A stretch of 64,000 bases of DNA from Acidimicrobiales bacterium (GCA_020628865.1 JAHDEJ010000005.1:62001-126000); one strand, 5' to 3'. Shown: positions 8,484 to 17,547, counted from the stretch's first letter. Numbers and translations are program-made. The notes: generated by a model not told the origin, from the sequence alone.

Positions 8484-9716
8484 GTGGCCGAGACACGGGA
8501 TGCAGTGCTGGAAGAGGTCGGACCCCTGGCCGAGCGCTTCGCTTCGGCCGGCTTTCACCTCTACCTCGTCGGTGGCATCGTCCGTGATCTGCAGCTCGGC
8601 GCTGCGCTGGATGATCTGGATCTCGACCTGACGACGGATGCCCGCCCGGCGGACATCAAGCGGTTGGTGGGGCCGATCGCGTCGGCCGTATGGACGCAGG
8701 GCGAACGGTTCGGCACGATCGGCTGTCGAATCGAGGGCCGCCCGATCGAGATCACCACGCATCGGGCGGAGTGGTACGACGCCGAGTCTCGCAAGCCCGG
8801 GGTGGCGTTCGGCGACGACGTCGAGGTGGATCTGTCCCGGCGTGATTTCACGGTCAACGCGATGGCGATTGAAGTTCCGTCGGGTCGTCTTGTCGATCCG
8901 TTCGAGGGGCTGGTTGCGCTCGAGGCTCGATCGTTGGAGACGCCGATCGATCCGGAGGTCTCCTTCAGCGACGATCCGCTCCGCATTCTCCGCGCGGCCC
9001 GATTCATTGCCCGGTACTCGCTCGTTCCTGCGGAAGGCGTTCTTGCGGCGGCACGTTCGTTGATCGATCGACTGTCGATCGTGTCGGTCGAACGCATTCG
9101 CGAGGAGTACGACAAGTTGATGGCGGCGAGGTCACCATCGGCCGGGCTGCGATTCCTCGATGATGTCGGCGCGGTCGGCCACATGTTCTCGGAGATGCCT
9201 GGCGGAGTGCTCGATCGGTTGGGCGAGACCCTGGACCGCAGTCCGATCGACCTGCTGGTCCGGCGATTGGTGACCTTCAGTCATGTGCCGGCGGCTCGGC
9301 GAGAGGCGCAGTTGTCTTCGCTCCGGTACTCCAATCAGGAGCGGCGTCAGATGCTGGCCGTCCTTCCCGGGCTCGACGTTCTGACGGACGACGCTCCGAC
9401 CACGGACGAGATGATGCGCCGGTTGGTGCTGGCGGTCGGTCATGACGACATGGCCACGCTGTTCACCGTGGCGGAGCTCCTTGGGGTTGTGGGTACGCGG
9501 CAGGCCCGGATGGCGTTCGCCGACCTGGGGGCGCGCGAGGACCTGACCGACCTGACGCCGGCCATCACCGGCGGCGACATCATCCGCGAGCTCGGCGTTT
9601 CGCCCGGCCCCGCGGTGGGCGAGGCGATGGCGGCGCTGGGCGAACGCCGACTGACAGACGGCCCGGCGTCTGCGACGGAAGAGTTGGACTGGCTTCGCGG
9701 GCGGGGCGTGGGCTGA
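8484..9716 (+). CDS. pcnA: CCA tRNA nucleotidyltransferase / poly(A) polymerase family
   Basis: A 410-residue class II nucleotidyltransferase. It shows the LVGGIVRDLQL motif (residues 29-39), the catalytic DLDLDL aspartates just after, the RDFTVNAMA motif, and the RRDF and DPLRILRAARFIARY stretch that recognises tRNA. It completes or repairs the 3' CCA end of tRNAs. The protein is shorter than the mycobacterial PcnA, with no obvious C-terminal HD phosphohydrolase motif. Start is GTG 8484 with a -10 box 6 nt upstream. It is divergent from the GNAT-DUF6049 operon, the same arrangement as Rv3907c against Rv3908-Rv3914. Confidence 0.92.
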   Translation: MAETRDAVLEEVGPLAERFASAGFHLYLVGGIVRDLQLGAALDDLDLDLTTDARPADIKRLVGPIASAVWTQGERFGTIGCRIEGRPIEITTHRAEWYDAESRKPGVAFGDDVEVDLSRRDFTVNAMAIEVPSGRLVDPFEGLVALEARSLETPIDPEVSFSDDPLRILRAARFIARYSLVPAEGVLAAARSLIDRLSIVSVERIREEYDKLMAARSPSAGLRFLDDVGAVGHMFSEMPGGVLDRLGETLDRSPIDLLVRRLVTFSHVPAARREAQLSSLRYSNQERRQMLAVLPGLDVLTDDAPTTDEMMRRLVLAVGHDDMATLFTVAELLGVVGTRQARMAFADLGAREDLTDLTPAITGGDIIRELGVSPGPAVGEAMAALGERRLTDGPASATEELDWLRGRGVG

Positions 9717-9724
9717 GGGGCGTC

Positions 9725-10393
9725 TCAGGTGCCGAGCTTGCGGGCCCGCACGATCAGTGAGGCCGGGTGCGTGCCGTCGCCTTCGGGTTCGAGCAGCTGA
9801 TCCACACGGAAGTTGGATCGGTTCAGCTTCGTGAAGACATCGCTGACGCTGCGGCGATGCGTGAGGTTGTGGCCGACGCCGATGGTGCCTTGGTCTCCAT
9901 AGGCGGTGGTGACGCGGGTCGGATCCTCGTCGGTGACCATCAATGCGGCCGGGTGCGGAAACGTCATGAGCAGTGGACGGTCCGGCTTCAACACCCGATG
10001 GACCTGCCGGAAGACCCGGGCGAGGTCGTCGACCGCGGCGAGTGCGTGGATCGACAGCACGGCGTCGAACACGTCGGCCCGCAAGAAAGCGAGGTCGGCA
10101 TGATCGGCGTTGTGCAGCTCGACGTGCACTTCGGCCGTTTCGACGTTGGCGCGTGCACGCGTGATCTGTTCGGCGTCCGGGTCGCAGGCGACGACCTTCG
10201 CTCCGGCGCGGGCGAGGGCAATCGCGCTGTGGCCGGCACCGGTTCCGAGTTCGAGGATGCGGAGACCGTCGACATCGCCGAGCAGCTTGCGGTCGAGGCC
10301 CTGCACGTCACCCGGGCCGAGTTCGACGTGATCGGTGGGTCGGCGCTCGCCCCGAACACCGGCAGTCGTGTAGCGCATCCAGGTCTCGTCCAT
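9725..10393 (-). CDS. Class I SAM-dependent methyltransferase
   Basis: A 222-residue Rossmann-fold methyltransferase. Motif I is ILELGTGAGHSAIALA (about residues 45-60), motif II ends in VACDPD with the ribose-binding Asp, and motif IV FDAVLSIHALAAVDD is followed by RVFRQVHRVLKPDRPLLMTFPHP, the usual Methyltransf_11 pattern. Substrate cannot be read from the sequence; small-molecule acceptors are the most common in this group. The gene is convergent with pcnA, with 8 bp between the stops, and stands alone. Confidence 0.88.
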   Translation of the reverse strand: MDETWMRYTTAGVRGERRPTDHVELGPGDVQGLDRKLLGDVDGLRILELGTGAGHSAIALARAGAKVVACDPDAEQITRARANVETAEVHVELHNADHADLAFLRADVFDAVLSIHALAAVDDLARVFRQVHRVLKPDRPLLMTFPHPAALMVTDEDPTRVTTAYGDQGTIGVGHNLTHRRSVSDVFTKLNRSNFRVDQLLEPEGDGTHPASLIVRARKLGT

Positions 10394-10445
10394 GAGGGGC
10401 GAGTGTAGTTCTGGCCACTTCGTGGGTCGGGGGAGGACCCGTAGA

Positions 10446-11807
10446 TCAGTCGAGAAGGATGGCTCGACCGGTTATCTCGACGAGGTCCCGACGATCGATG
10501 CCGTCGAGGAGCGCGGCAACCGTGGCTCGATCCGCGATCTCGAGTGTCACCCCGATATCGAGGCCGAGGCCGACCGTTCCTTCGAGGCCGAGCGATCGAA
10601 ATCGTGCAGATACCTCGTTGAAGGTCTCCCGCAGTTCGGTGTCGGAGAAGGTCACGCGGATGACGCATGGCCGGAGGGTCTCGGTGGTGAGGAGATCACG
10701 AACAGCTTGAACTTCTTCCTCGGTGCCTTTCACCTGCAGGACGGGAAACCCCTGGGGGATCCGGCCAAGGGGGTCGTACGCATCCCTGGCGATCCAATAT
10801 CCGCCGAATCGGTCGGGATTGGCGGCCCGCCACTCACCCATCGCACCGCCGCGACGAACCGCGGTGTCGTCGGTGATGCCGTCGCAGGCTTCGGGGATGG
10901 TGGAACCGAACGAGGGCCGAGTCGACTGAAGTGAACCATGGTGCGAAGGACTGTTCGATTCGACAAAGGCAGCTCCATCGCGGGGAGGCCAATCCAAGAT
11001 CAGTAGTCGGTCGGCGCTGCGGAAGTCGTCGATCGGCACGGCCCAGTTCTGCCCCATGCCTTCGAGCAGTAGACCGTTGCAAACTGGCGGGCTGAACGCG
11101 AAGACGATTCCGAGCTGACACAGCCGAGGTCCTTCGCCGCGGTCGGTGACCAAGCCGGCAATGGCGACGTTCGTAGCGGCATCAGGCACCACCCCGTCGC
11201 GCGCTTTCACGACGACCGTCGTTCCGTCGATGACGGTCCGAGTGAGTCTGGCTTCAGACGCCGATCGCTCGCACGTGAGGTCGGCGACGTCGAAGCCGGA
11301 TCGACCGACGCAGCGGTCATGGCCTTCGCCACCGTTCAACAGGTCATTGCCAGCATCGCCGCGAACGTAGTCGGCGGCTCCGTCCGGCTGATCGTCCCAA
11401 CCATCACCGTTCACTTCGTCGCGACCGGGCCCACCGAAAACACGATCCCGTCCCGCGTCGCCGTACACGTAGTCCGGACCGGGGCCACCACGCACGATGT
11501 CGCGTCCCGGACCGCCAAAGGCTCCATCGGCGCCGGCACCAGCGCGTATGACGTCGTCACCGTCGCCGCCGCAGATGATGTCGTTGCCGCCGCGGCCGAG
11601 GATCACATCGTCGCCGTCCAATCCGACGATGACATCGTCGCCCGCGGTGCCGACCAGACGGTCCGATCCGTTCGTGCCGACGATCGATGCAGGCCAAGCC
11701 CCACACATCGGCTGGTCCGGCTGGGCTTGTGCGCTGGACTGCGGGATCACCGTGGCGATGAGCACGACCGCCATTGCCGCCGAACGCCTTCGCCACCTTC
11801 TTTCCAT
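10446..11807 (-). CDS. Secreted RTX (calcium-binding repeat) protein
   Basis: A 453-residue exported protein. A signal peptide (residues 1-28, ending SAQAQ) is followed by about eleven RTX nonapeptides of the type GGxGxDxhx between residues 45 and 165, for example GGNDIICGGDGDDVI, which fold into a calcium-binding beta-roll. The C-terminal 280 residues hold paired cysteines and no domain I can name. Proteins of this kind are released to the cell surface or medium. The repeat DNA produces long spurious frames on the opposite strand. It is divergent from the DUF5318 gene, with 79 bp between the starts. Confidence 0.85.
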   Translation of the reverse strand: MERRWRRRSAAMAVVLIATVIPQSSAQAQPDQPMCGAWPASIVGTNGSDRLVGTAGDDVIVGLDGDDVILGRGGNDIICGGDGDDVIRAGAGADGAFGGPGRDIVRGGPGPDYVYGDAGRDRVFGGPGRDEVNGDGWDDQPDGAADYVRGDAGNDLLNGGEGHDRCVGRSGFDVADLTCERSASEARLTRTVIDGTTVVVKARDGVVPDAATNVAIAGLVTDRGEGPRLCQLGIVFAFSPPVCNGLLLEGMGQNWAVPIDDFRSADRLLILDWPPRDGAAFVESNSPSHHGSLQSTRPSFGSTIPEACDGITDDTAVRRGGAMGEWRAANPDRFGGYWIARDAYDPLGRIPQGFPVLQVKGTEEEVQAVRDLLTTETLRPCVIRVTFSDTELRETFNEVSARFRSLGLEGTVGLGLDIGVTLEIADRATVAALLDGIDRRDLVEITGRAILLD

Positions 11808-11886
11808 CTGCCGAGGGTACCCGTTTCCGATGTACCGGTCCGGCGCGTCGGTCGCATGTCAGCGACAGTCGGTACTGTGGGTGGCG

Positions 11887-12270
11887 ATGAAGCAGGGTGT
11901 CACCCAGGCCGCGGCCAACAGCGCTGGCGGATCGATCGACTACCGGCTGGCGCGCGATCGAACCATTCGCTCGTACAAGACCGGCGAAGCCACCCGTTCC
12001 GAGGTGTGCGATGCGCAAAGCGAGCTCATGCGCAACGCTCGGGAATGCGGCGTGGAGGTCGATCGGGACTGCCCCATCTGTGGCGAGACGGAACTGGTCG
12101 AGGTCGTGTACGTGTTCGGGCCCCGCCTTCCTGCGGCCGGCCGCTGCATCGTGACCGAAGGGGACATGGAGCGCATCCGTCGCCGCTCGGGCGATTTCAC
12201 GGCCTACGACGTCGAGGTCTGTCGGTCGTGCAAGTGGAATCACCTGCTGCGCACGAACCCCGTCGTCTGA
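11887..12270 (+). CDS. DUF5318 zinc-ribbon-like protein
   Basis: A 127-residue protein with two cysteine pairs, CPIC and CRSC, about 55 residues apart, a zinc-ribbon arrangement. The pattern SEVCDAQSELMRNARECG...CPICGE..LVEVVYVFG...VEVCRSCKWNHL matches the actinobacterial DUF5318 family, of which mycobacterial Rv0049 is a member; function is unknown. The open frame extends far upstream, but that part overlaps the RTX gene and is compositionally different. ATG 11887 is chosen; an in-frame GTG at 11881 is possible. TACTGT at 11873-11878 could be a -10 box for a leaderless or near-leaderless transcript. Confidence 0.85.
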   Translation: MKQGVTQAAANSAGGSIDYRLARDRTIRSYKTGEATRSEVCDAQSELMRNARECGVEVDRDCPICGETELVEVVYVFGPRLPAAGRCIVTEGDMERIRRRSGDFTAYDVEVCRSCKWNHLLRTNPVV

Positions 12271-12313
12271 CATACCTCCTCAGGTCGCGCTGGTGCACGG
12301 TCGATCTCTTCCG

Positions 12314-12319
12314 TAGACT
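12314..12319 (+). promoter_or_regulatory. Possible -10 box for panB
   Basis: TAGACT lies 47 nt before the panB ATG, leaving a leader of about 40 nt that ends in the strong GGAAGGAG ribosome binding site. No clear -35 box was found, so this is tentative. Confidence 0.3.
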
Positions 12320-12366
12320 GAAGTCACCGCTGGCAGCCTTCGGGCGCTGGACGGAAGGAGAAACAG

Positions 12367-13224
12367 ATGGCCTCGGCCAAGATGACCGTTCCGAAGATTT
12401 CGGCGCGCAAGGTTCGCACGGGCGAACCCGCGCTGGCGATGGTGACCGCGTACGACGCGCCCGGTGCGCGTGCGGCGAGTGAAGCCGGGATCGACATGAT
12501 CCTGGTCGGTGACTCTGTGGCCATGGTCGTACTCGGGTACGACGACACGTTGCAGGTGACCATCGACGACATGGCGCATCACACTCGTGCCGTGGCTCGA
12601 GCGAAGCCGGATTGTCTGATCGTCGGCGACCTTCCGTGGATGAGCTACCACGTGTCGGTCGAGGAGACGGTGCGCAACGCGGCCGAGCTCATTCGGGCCG
12701 GAGCGCAGTGCGTGAAGCTCGAAGGTGGCCGGAAGCGGCTGCCGATGATCGAGGCGTTGATCGACGCAGAGATTCCGGTGATGGGCCACATCGGCTTGAC
12801 GCCGCAGTCGTTCCACACGATGGGCGGCTTCAAGGTCCAGGGTCGTCAGGCCGAGGCGGCCATGGAGCTGATCGAGGATGCCAAGGTGCTCCAGCACGCC
12901 GGCTGTTTCTCGATCGTGCTCGAAGGGATTCCGGTGAAGGTGGCGCAGGCGGTGACCGAGGCGATCGACATTCCGACGATCGGCATCGGCGCCGGGCCGC
13001 ACTGCGATGGTCAGGTCCTCGTGTATCACGATCTCCTTGGGATCGAGGATCGCTTCGCGCCGAAGTTCGTCCGTCGTTACACTGACCTCAAGGCGCAGAC
13101 GGTCGACGCGTTGTCGGCGTATGCGGCCGATGTTCGTTCGGGCGCATTCCCGAACGACGAGGAGAGCTATCACCTCTCCGACGACCAGGCGGAAGCCTTC
13201 GGTCTCTACGGCAGCGAGGGCTGA
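12367..13224 (+). CDS. panB: 3-methyl-2-oxobutanoate hydroxymethyltransferase
   Basis: A 285-residue PanB of standard length. It transfers a one-carbon unit from 5,10-methylene-tetrahydrofolate to alpha-ketoisovalerate to make ketopantoate, the first committed step of pantothenate and CoA synthesis. Signatures include VTAYDAPGARAASEAGID, the metal and substrate site LVGDSVAMVVLGYDDTL, VKLEGG, the GHIGLTPQS motif and IPTIGIGAGPHCDGQVLVYHDLLG. The ATG at 12367 has a near-ideal GGAAGGAG ribosome binding site. No other pantothenate gene is adjacent. Confidence 0.96.
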   Translation: MASAKMTVPKISARKVRTGEPALAMVTAYDAPGARAASEAGIDMILVGDSVAMVVLGYDDTLQVTIDDMAHHTRAVARAKPDCLIVGDLPWMSYHVSVEETVRNAAELIRAGAQCVKLEGGRKRLPMIEALIDAEIPVMGHIGLTPQSFHTMGGFKVQGRQAEAAMELIEDAKVLQHAGCFSIVLEGIPVKVAQAVTEAIDIPTIGIGAGPHCDGQVLVYHDLLGIEDRFAPKFVRRYTDLKAQTVDALSAYAADVRSGAFPNDEESYHLSDDQAEAFGLYGSEG

Positions 13225-13269
13225 CGACGCGAACCGTCGCCGGGCGCACCAATTCGTTACGGTTTCGTC

Positions 13270-13299
13270 TTGAGAAACTGTGTTTCTTCCATGTACGGT
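13270..13299 (+). promoter_or_regulatory. Leaderless promoter with overlapping palindromic operator
   Basis: TTGAGA (13270-13275) and TACGGT (13294-13299) are separated by 18 bp, and TACGGT ends 7 nt before the ATG at 13307. A perfect 15-bp palindrome AGAAACTGTGTTTCT (13273-13287) covers the -35 edge and spacer, and an extra GTTTC half-site lies at 13262-13266. The probable ligand is the XRE-cupin regulator encoded second in the operon. Confidence 0.5.
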
Positions 13300-13306
13300 G
13301 CCGGGC

Positions 13307-14485
13307 ATGGAGTTCGACACGGCATTTCTGAACACGGAGCTCACGACCGACGGCATCGTCGTTCGATGGTCCGACGGAGCCCGCTCGCGATTTCACGCAC
13401 TCTGGCTGCGTGACAACTGCCCGACCGGGGGAGACAAGCGGAAGGCGTTCCGGACCTTCTCGGTGACGGAACTCGATCCGGATCTCGCCGTCGTGGATGC
13501 GGCCCAGAACGAATACGGCGACCTGGAGATCGAGTTCTCCGACGGCCACCAGTCGACCTTCGACATCGACTGGCTCCGAGACAACTCGCCAGAACCCGCC
13601 GACCGAGTCCGTCGCGCCCGTCAGGTTTCGTACTTCCGAGCCGGCACCCCGCTTGCCCAGCTCCCGCTTCCGCAACCGGGGACCGCCGAACACTGCGACC
13701 TGCTCGATGCGGTCGCCGAATGGGGTGCCGCGATCGTCGACGACGTGCCCACGGGTGAAGCGGGTACCGAGGCGTTGGCGGCGTTGATCGGCCGGGTTCG
13801 CGAGACCGACTTCGGACGGCTATTCGACATCGTGGTCGAACCCGAGATGTGGGAGTTCTCGCAGACCGGCCTCGCCCTCGATCCGCACACGGACGACCCG
13901 TATCGGTACACGCCGAGTGGAACCTCGATCCTGCACTGCGTGGAGGTGAGCACGACCGGCGGCGACTCGATCCTCGTGGACGGTTTCGCCGTGGCGGAGT
14001 CGCTGCTCGACGACGATCCCGCCGCGTTCGACCTGCTGGCGGAGGTGTCGGTTCCGTTCATCCGGCATCGGACCGAGTCGGTCGATCAGGGGGAGGACGT
14101 GCACCTGCTTGCGCACGCTCCGATCATCACGCTCGATCGCGATCGGGAGATCGCCGGCATCCGCTTCCACGAACGGTCGATGGCGCCGTTCGACATCGAC
14201 CCGGCGATCATGGGCGACTACTACCGCGCCTACATCGAGTTCACCCGGCGCATCAACGACCCCGCAAACGCCATTCAGTTCAAGCTGCAGCCCGGCCAGG
14301 CGGTCGTCTACGACAACCAACGTGCACTGCATGGTCGAACGGCATTCGGTCCGGAAGGCGGGCGCCGGCACCTTCGGCTGTGCACGATCGATCGGGATCA
14401 GTTCCATTCGCGTCTGCGTCGGCTTCGGGAGGACCACGATCGGCCGGGCGTCCACGAGCGTTTGCCGATCGGCAGTCTGTCGTGA
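13307..14485 (+). CDS. Gamma-butyrobetaine hydroxylase-like 2-oxoglutarate/Fe(II) oxygenase
   Basis: A 392-residue TauD/BBOX-family dioxygenase. The N-terminal domain (1-105) is the DUF971-like module of gamma-butyrobetaine and trimethyllysine hydroxylases (HALWLRDNCP), though most of its zinc cysteines are missing. The catalytic domain has the iron ligands H194 and D196 in DPHTDDPYRY and the distal His342 in RALHGRTAF, with a downstream Arg for 2-oxoglutarate. The family makes L-carnitine from gamma-butyrobetaine or hydroxylates related quaternary amines. ATG 13307 fits the leaderless promoter. Its stop overlaps the XRE-cupin start (GTGA), so both are co-translated. Confidence 0.85.
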   Translation: MEFDTAFLNTELTTDGIVVRWSDGARSRFHALWLRDNCPTGGDKRKAFRTFSVTELDPDLAVVDAAQNEYGDLEIEFSDGHQSTFDIDWLRDNSPEPADRVRRARQVSYFRAGTPLAQLPLPQPGTAEHCDLLDAVAEWGAAIVDDVPTGEAGTEALAALIGRVRETDFGRLFDIVVEPEMWEFSQTGLALDPHTDDPYRYTPSGTSILHCVEVSTTGGDSILVDGFAVAESLLDDDPAAFDLLAEVSVPFIRHRTESVDQGEDVHLLAHAPIITLDRDREIAGIRFHERSMAPFDIDPAIMGDYYRAYIEFTRRINDPANAIQFKLQPGQAVVYDNQRALHGRTAFGPEGGRRHLRLCTIDRDQFHSRLRRLREDHDRPGVHERLPIGSLS

Positions 14486-15090
14486 GCGTGGACGACGCCG
14501 ATGTGGACGCTGCGCTCGCGGAGATCAGCGAGGCGGTGGCGGCGCGGGTCCGGGAGTACCGAACGACGCTCGGGTTGACCATCGGCGATCTGGCCGATCG
14601 GTCAGGTGTCTCGAAGGCCATGTTGTCGAAGATCGAGAACGCTCGCATCCAGCCGAGCCTCACCACGATGACTCGAATTGCGCAGGCGGTTCGGGTGCCG
14701 GTCACGTCGCTGCTGCGGGGCGTCGACGATGACGAGGAAGCCATCTTCGTGCCGGCAGGTGAGGGGCTGCGGTTGTCGACCAAGGCGGGAGATGCCGGGG
14801 ACATCCGATCCCTGGGGATGTTGCGGGGGTTGCATCAGCGGCTCGAGCCGGTGGTGATGCGCTTCGAGGAACCGCCGACCGATCTGCCGATCAACAAGCA
14901 TGGAGGCACCGAGTTGCTGCACGTGCTGCTCGGCGGGGTCGAGGTGGCGTTCGGGTCACGCCGATACGAGCTCGGGCCCGGCGATTCGTTGCAGTTCGCC
15001 GGGAGTGTGAGCCACGGCATCACCGCGGTCACGGAGTTCCCCACCGAGGTCCTGTCGGTCAAGGGCTGGGGCATCGTCGCCGCCACCTGA
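14482..15090 (+). CDS. XRE-type regulator with C-terminal cupin domain
   Basis: A 202-residue regulator of the PuuR/HipB-like XRE-cupin class. Residues about 18-75 form a helix-turn-helix (IGDLADRSGVSKAMLSKIEN), and the C-terminal 110 residues form a cupin beta-barrel (GGTELLHVLLGGVEVAFG, then YELGPGDSLQF) that would sense a small ligand. The GTG at 14482 overlaps the oxygenase stop. Such proteins commonly repress the catabolic operon they belong to, and the palindrome in the oxygenase promoter is a fitting target; that link is inferred. Confidence 0.9.
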   Translation: MSVDDADVDAALAEISEAVAARVREYRTTLGLTIGDLADRSGVSKAMLSKIENARIQPSLTTMTRIAQAVRVPVTSLLRGVDDDEEAIFVPAGEGLRLSTKAGDAGDIRSLGMLRGLHQRLEPVVMRFEEPPTDLPINKHGGTELLHVLLGGVEVAFGSRRYELGPGDSLQFAGSVSHGITAVTEFPTEVLSVKGWGIVAAT

Positions 15091-15157
15091 CCACCCACCG
15101 CGCGCCAACCACCACATCGGTACCAGGTACGGATGTGGTGGGGTGCGCGCGGAGCGT

Positions 15158-15200
15158 GAAAGGGGCCTGGCACCTTTTGGGGTGAAAGGTGCCAGGCACC
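15158..15200. repeat. Palindromic repeat family A, copy 1 (bidirectional hairpin)
   Basis: Two inverted arms, around GGGCCTGGCACCTTT (15163-15177) and AAAGGTGCCAGGCAC (15185-15199), separated by a 7-nt loop. The element lies between the convergent XRE-cupin and hydrate-epimerase genes, 3 bp past the latter's stop, so it can act as a terminator on both strands. Near-identical elements are at 56435-56470 and 55735-55775, with shorter copies at 51459-51566. Confidence 0.85.
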
Positions 15201-15202
15201 AT

Positions 15203-15901
15203 TCAGAGATGGAGGATGGGGCTTGCGCGAAAGTTGGGGGCGCCGCCGAGCGCCGCGGTGACGGAACGGGGGACCGAAATATCGGCCAGGAGAAGCTCGC
15301 CGACCGCAGGATGATCTCGAAGACCGGTCTTCGGCAGACACAGAGTCATCGTCACATCGGCCTGCACCGCCACCCCGGGCACCTCGCCCGTGGTGACGTT
15401 CACGCCGCTTGGATTGTCCAACGAGACCACCGGCCCGTTCGCGGCGACCGCCTCGATCAGCTCCGCCGATCGTCCACGGGGAGCCCCTCGCAACGAGTAG
15501 CCGATGATCGCGTCGATCGTGACGTCAGCTGCGGGCAGCTCCGGTCGGGCCTCGACGCCCATGCGGGTGAGCACGTCGAACTGATGCCGCGGAACCGGCG
15601 TCAATCGTTGGGGCGAGGTGACCACGACGGACACGTCGATGCCGGCATTCGCAAGGTGCCGGGCCGCGACGAGACCGCCGCCACCGTTCCCACCGGTACC
15701 GGCCGCCACGGCAACGGTCGTCGGAGCGAACACATCGATCACCACGCGGGCAAGATTGCGGCCGGCGTTCTCCATCATCTGGAACAGGGTGATGTCGAGG
15801 TCCTCGATCATCACTCGGTCGACCTCGATCATCTGCTCTTCAGAGATCCATCCGACGGAGGCACGATCGATTCGCGGGTAGGGACGTGCTGGATCGGTCA
15901 T
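15203..15901 (-). CDS. NAD(P)H-hydrate epimerase-like protein (YjeF N-terminal domain)
   Basis: A 232-residue stand-alone YjeF_N domain, without the C-terminal ADP-dependent dehydratase half of bifunctional Nnr. It carries the nucleotide-binding segment with GTGGNGGGGLVAARHL and the later DAIIGYSLRGAPRG and SLDNPSGVN motifs. Compared with classical epimerases (NNGGDG), the potassium-site Asn and Asp are replaced by Gly, a variation I recall from a common stand-alone subfamily; epimerase activity is therefore likely but not certain. Start ATG 15901 shares one base with the malic enzyme stop, so the two are co-transcribed. Confidence 0.8.
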   Translation of the reverse strand: MTDPARPYPRIDRASVGWISEEQMIEVDRVMIEDLDITLFQMMENAGRNLARVVIDVFAPTTVAVAAGTGGNGGGGLVAARHLANAGIDVSVVVTSPQRLTPVPRHQFDVLTRMGVEARPELPAADVTIDAIIGYSLRGAPRGRSAELIEAVAANGPVVSLDNPSGVNVTTGEVPGVAVQADVTMTLCLPKTGLRDHPAVGELLLADISVPRSVTAALGGAPNFRASPILHL

Positions 15902-17547
15902 CAGATCACCGGGCCGTAGTCGGGAGTCCATCGCAATTCGTCGATGCGTTCGTCGAGCTCGGCGTCGGTTCGGGCGGGCGCCAGCCCACTGTCCCGGGCC
16001 ACTCGTGCGACCGCTCGGGCGATGCGGAGGGACACGTCCGGGACATCGGTGAGTGGAGGGAGAACGCCGTCGTGGACCTCGCCGCCACCGTTGGGGTCAG
16101 CGACCGTCTGGGCGGCCACCATCAACATCTCGTCGGAGATCTCGGTGGCCTCGGCGGCCACCACACCCAACCCGAGACCGGGAAACACGTACACGTTGTT
16201 GGACTGCGAGATCGTGTGCGCTACGCCCGCGACCATGACGGGGTCGAATGGCGACCCGGTCGCCACGACAGCTCGGCCGTCCGTCCAGGCGAGCAGATCG
16301 GCGGGGACCGCTTCGGCGCGGCTCGTCGGATTCGAGAGCGGCATGATGATCGGTGCATCGCAGTTGGCGGCCATCGCTCGAACGGCGGCTTCGGTGAAGA
16401 GGCCGGGCACGCCGGACACGCCCACGAGGACGGTCGCCCGATGTTCGCGGACGGCGGTCTCGAGCACGTCGGTCGAAACGTCGGCCCATGAGGCGATTCG
16501 TTCGTATGGATGGGCGAGATCGACCTGATGTGCCCGCAGATCTGAACGACGATCGTGGACGATGCCGTCGGCATCGATCAGCACGATGTGGTCGAGCGGG
16601 TCGGCGACGCCTGCAGCGGCGAGTGCGTCGTGGAGCATCGAGGCGATACCCGTGCCGGCCGAGCCGGCGCCAAGGATGCAGATCCGTTGATCGGCGAGTG
16701 ATCCACCCGAGGCGTTGACTCCCGCCTGAATCGCGGCAAGCGAGACGGCGGCCGTCCCCTGGATGTCGTCGTTGAAACTCAGGATGCGGGAGCGGTGCCG
16801 CTCCAACAGTCGAGTGGCGTTGTGCTGGGCAAAGTCCTCCCATTGCAGAAGGACTCCCGGCCACCGACGTTTCACCTCGTCGACGAACTGATCCAGATAC
16901 GCGTCGTACTCCTCGGGTGAGATCCGTGGCTGGCGCATGCCGAGATAGGAGCTGCCGTTGAGCCGATCGGGGTTGTTCGTGCCCACGTCGAGCGTGATGG
17001 GCAGCGTGCGCGCTGGGTCGATCCCACCGAAGGCGGAGTAGAGACTGAGCTTGCCGATGGGAATGCCCATCCCTCCGGCCCCCTGGTCGCCGAGGCCCAG
17101 AATGCGTTCGCCGTCGGTCACCACGATCACGTCGATGTCCCGGTCGACCGACGAAAGCTGCTCGCGCATCCTCGAGCGGGAGTCCCACGAGAGGAACAGC
17201 CCGCGCGGTCGCCGGTAGATCCGACTGAACTCCTGCGTCGCTCGCCCGACCGTCGGTGTGTAGACGATGGGCAGTGTGTCGGCGAGGTTCTCGCGAACGA
17301 AGCGATGGAAGAGCACTTCGTTGCTGTCCTGCAGGGCGCGCAGATAGATGTGCTGTTCGAGCGGATCCTCGAAGCGGTCGAACTCATGCCGGGTTCGGTG
17401 GAGTTGCGCGTCGATCGTTTCGACGGCCGGTGGAAGGTGTCCCTCGATCCGCAGAATCCGGCGCTCCCGCAGCGTGAAGGCGGTGCCCTTGTTGCGCAAC
17501 GGGTCGTTGAGGATGTCCTGTCCCTCGTGCAGGGCGGAGCTGTTCAT
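15901..17547 (-). CDS. NAD-dependent malic enzyme
   Basis: A 548-residue long-form malic enzyme. It shows LPIVYTPTVGRATQEFS with the catalytic Tyr, GERILGLGDQGAGGMGIPIGK, the substrate lysine segment, the metal-binding WEDFAQHNA and FNDDIQGTAAV (Glu/Asp ligands), and the NAD-binding ILGAGSAGTGIASML. It oxidatively decarboxylates malate to pyruvate. The ATG has a GGAGG ribosome binding site 4 nt upstream. It is the first gene of a pair with the hydrate-epimerase-like gene, a sensible partner because both concern NAD(P)H pools (inference). Confidence 0.95.
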   Translation of the reverse strand: MNSSALHEGQDILNDPLRNKGTAFTLRERRILRIEGHLPPAVETIDAQLHRTRHEFDRFEDPLEQHIYLRALQDSNEVLFHRFVRENLADTLPIVYTPTVGRATQEFSRIYRRPRGLFLSWDSRSRMREQLSSVDRDIDVIVVTDGERILGLGDQGAGGMGIPIGKLSLYSAFGGIDPARTLPITLDVGTNNPDRLNGSSYLGMRQPRISPEEYDAYLDQFVDEVKRRWPGVLLQWEDFAQHNATRLLERHRSRILSFNDDIQGTAAVSLAAIQAGVNASGGSLADQRICILGAGSAGTGIASMLHDALAAAGVADPLDHIVLIDADGIVHDRRSDLRAHQVDLAHPYERIASWADVSTDVLETAVREHRATVLVGVSGVPGLFTEAAVRAMAANCDAPIIMPLSNPTSRAEAVPADLLAWTDGRAVVATGSPFDPVMVAGVAHTISQSNNVYVFPGLGLGVVAAEATEISDEMLMVAAQTVADPNGGGEVHDGVLPPLTDVPDVSLRIARAVARVARDSGLAPARTDAELDERIDELRWTPDYGPVI

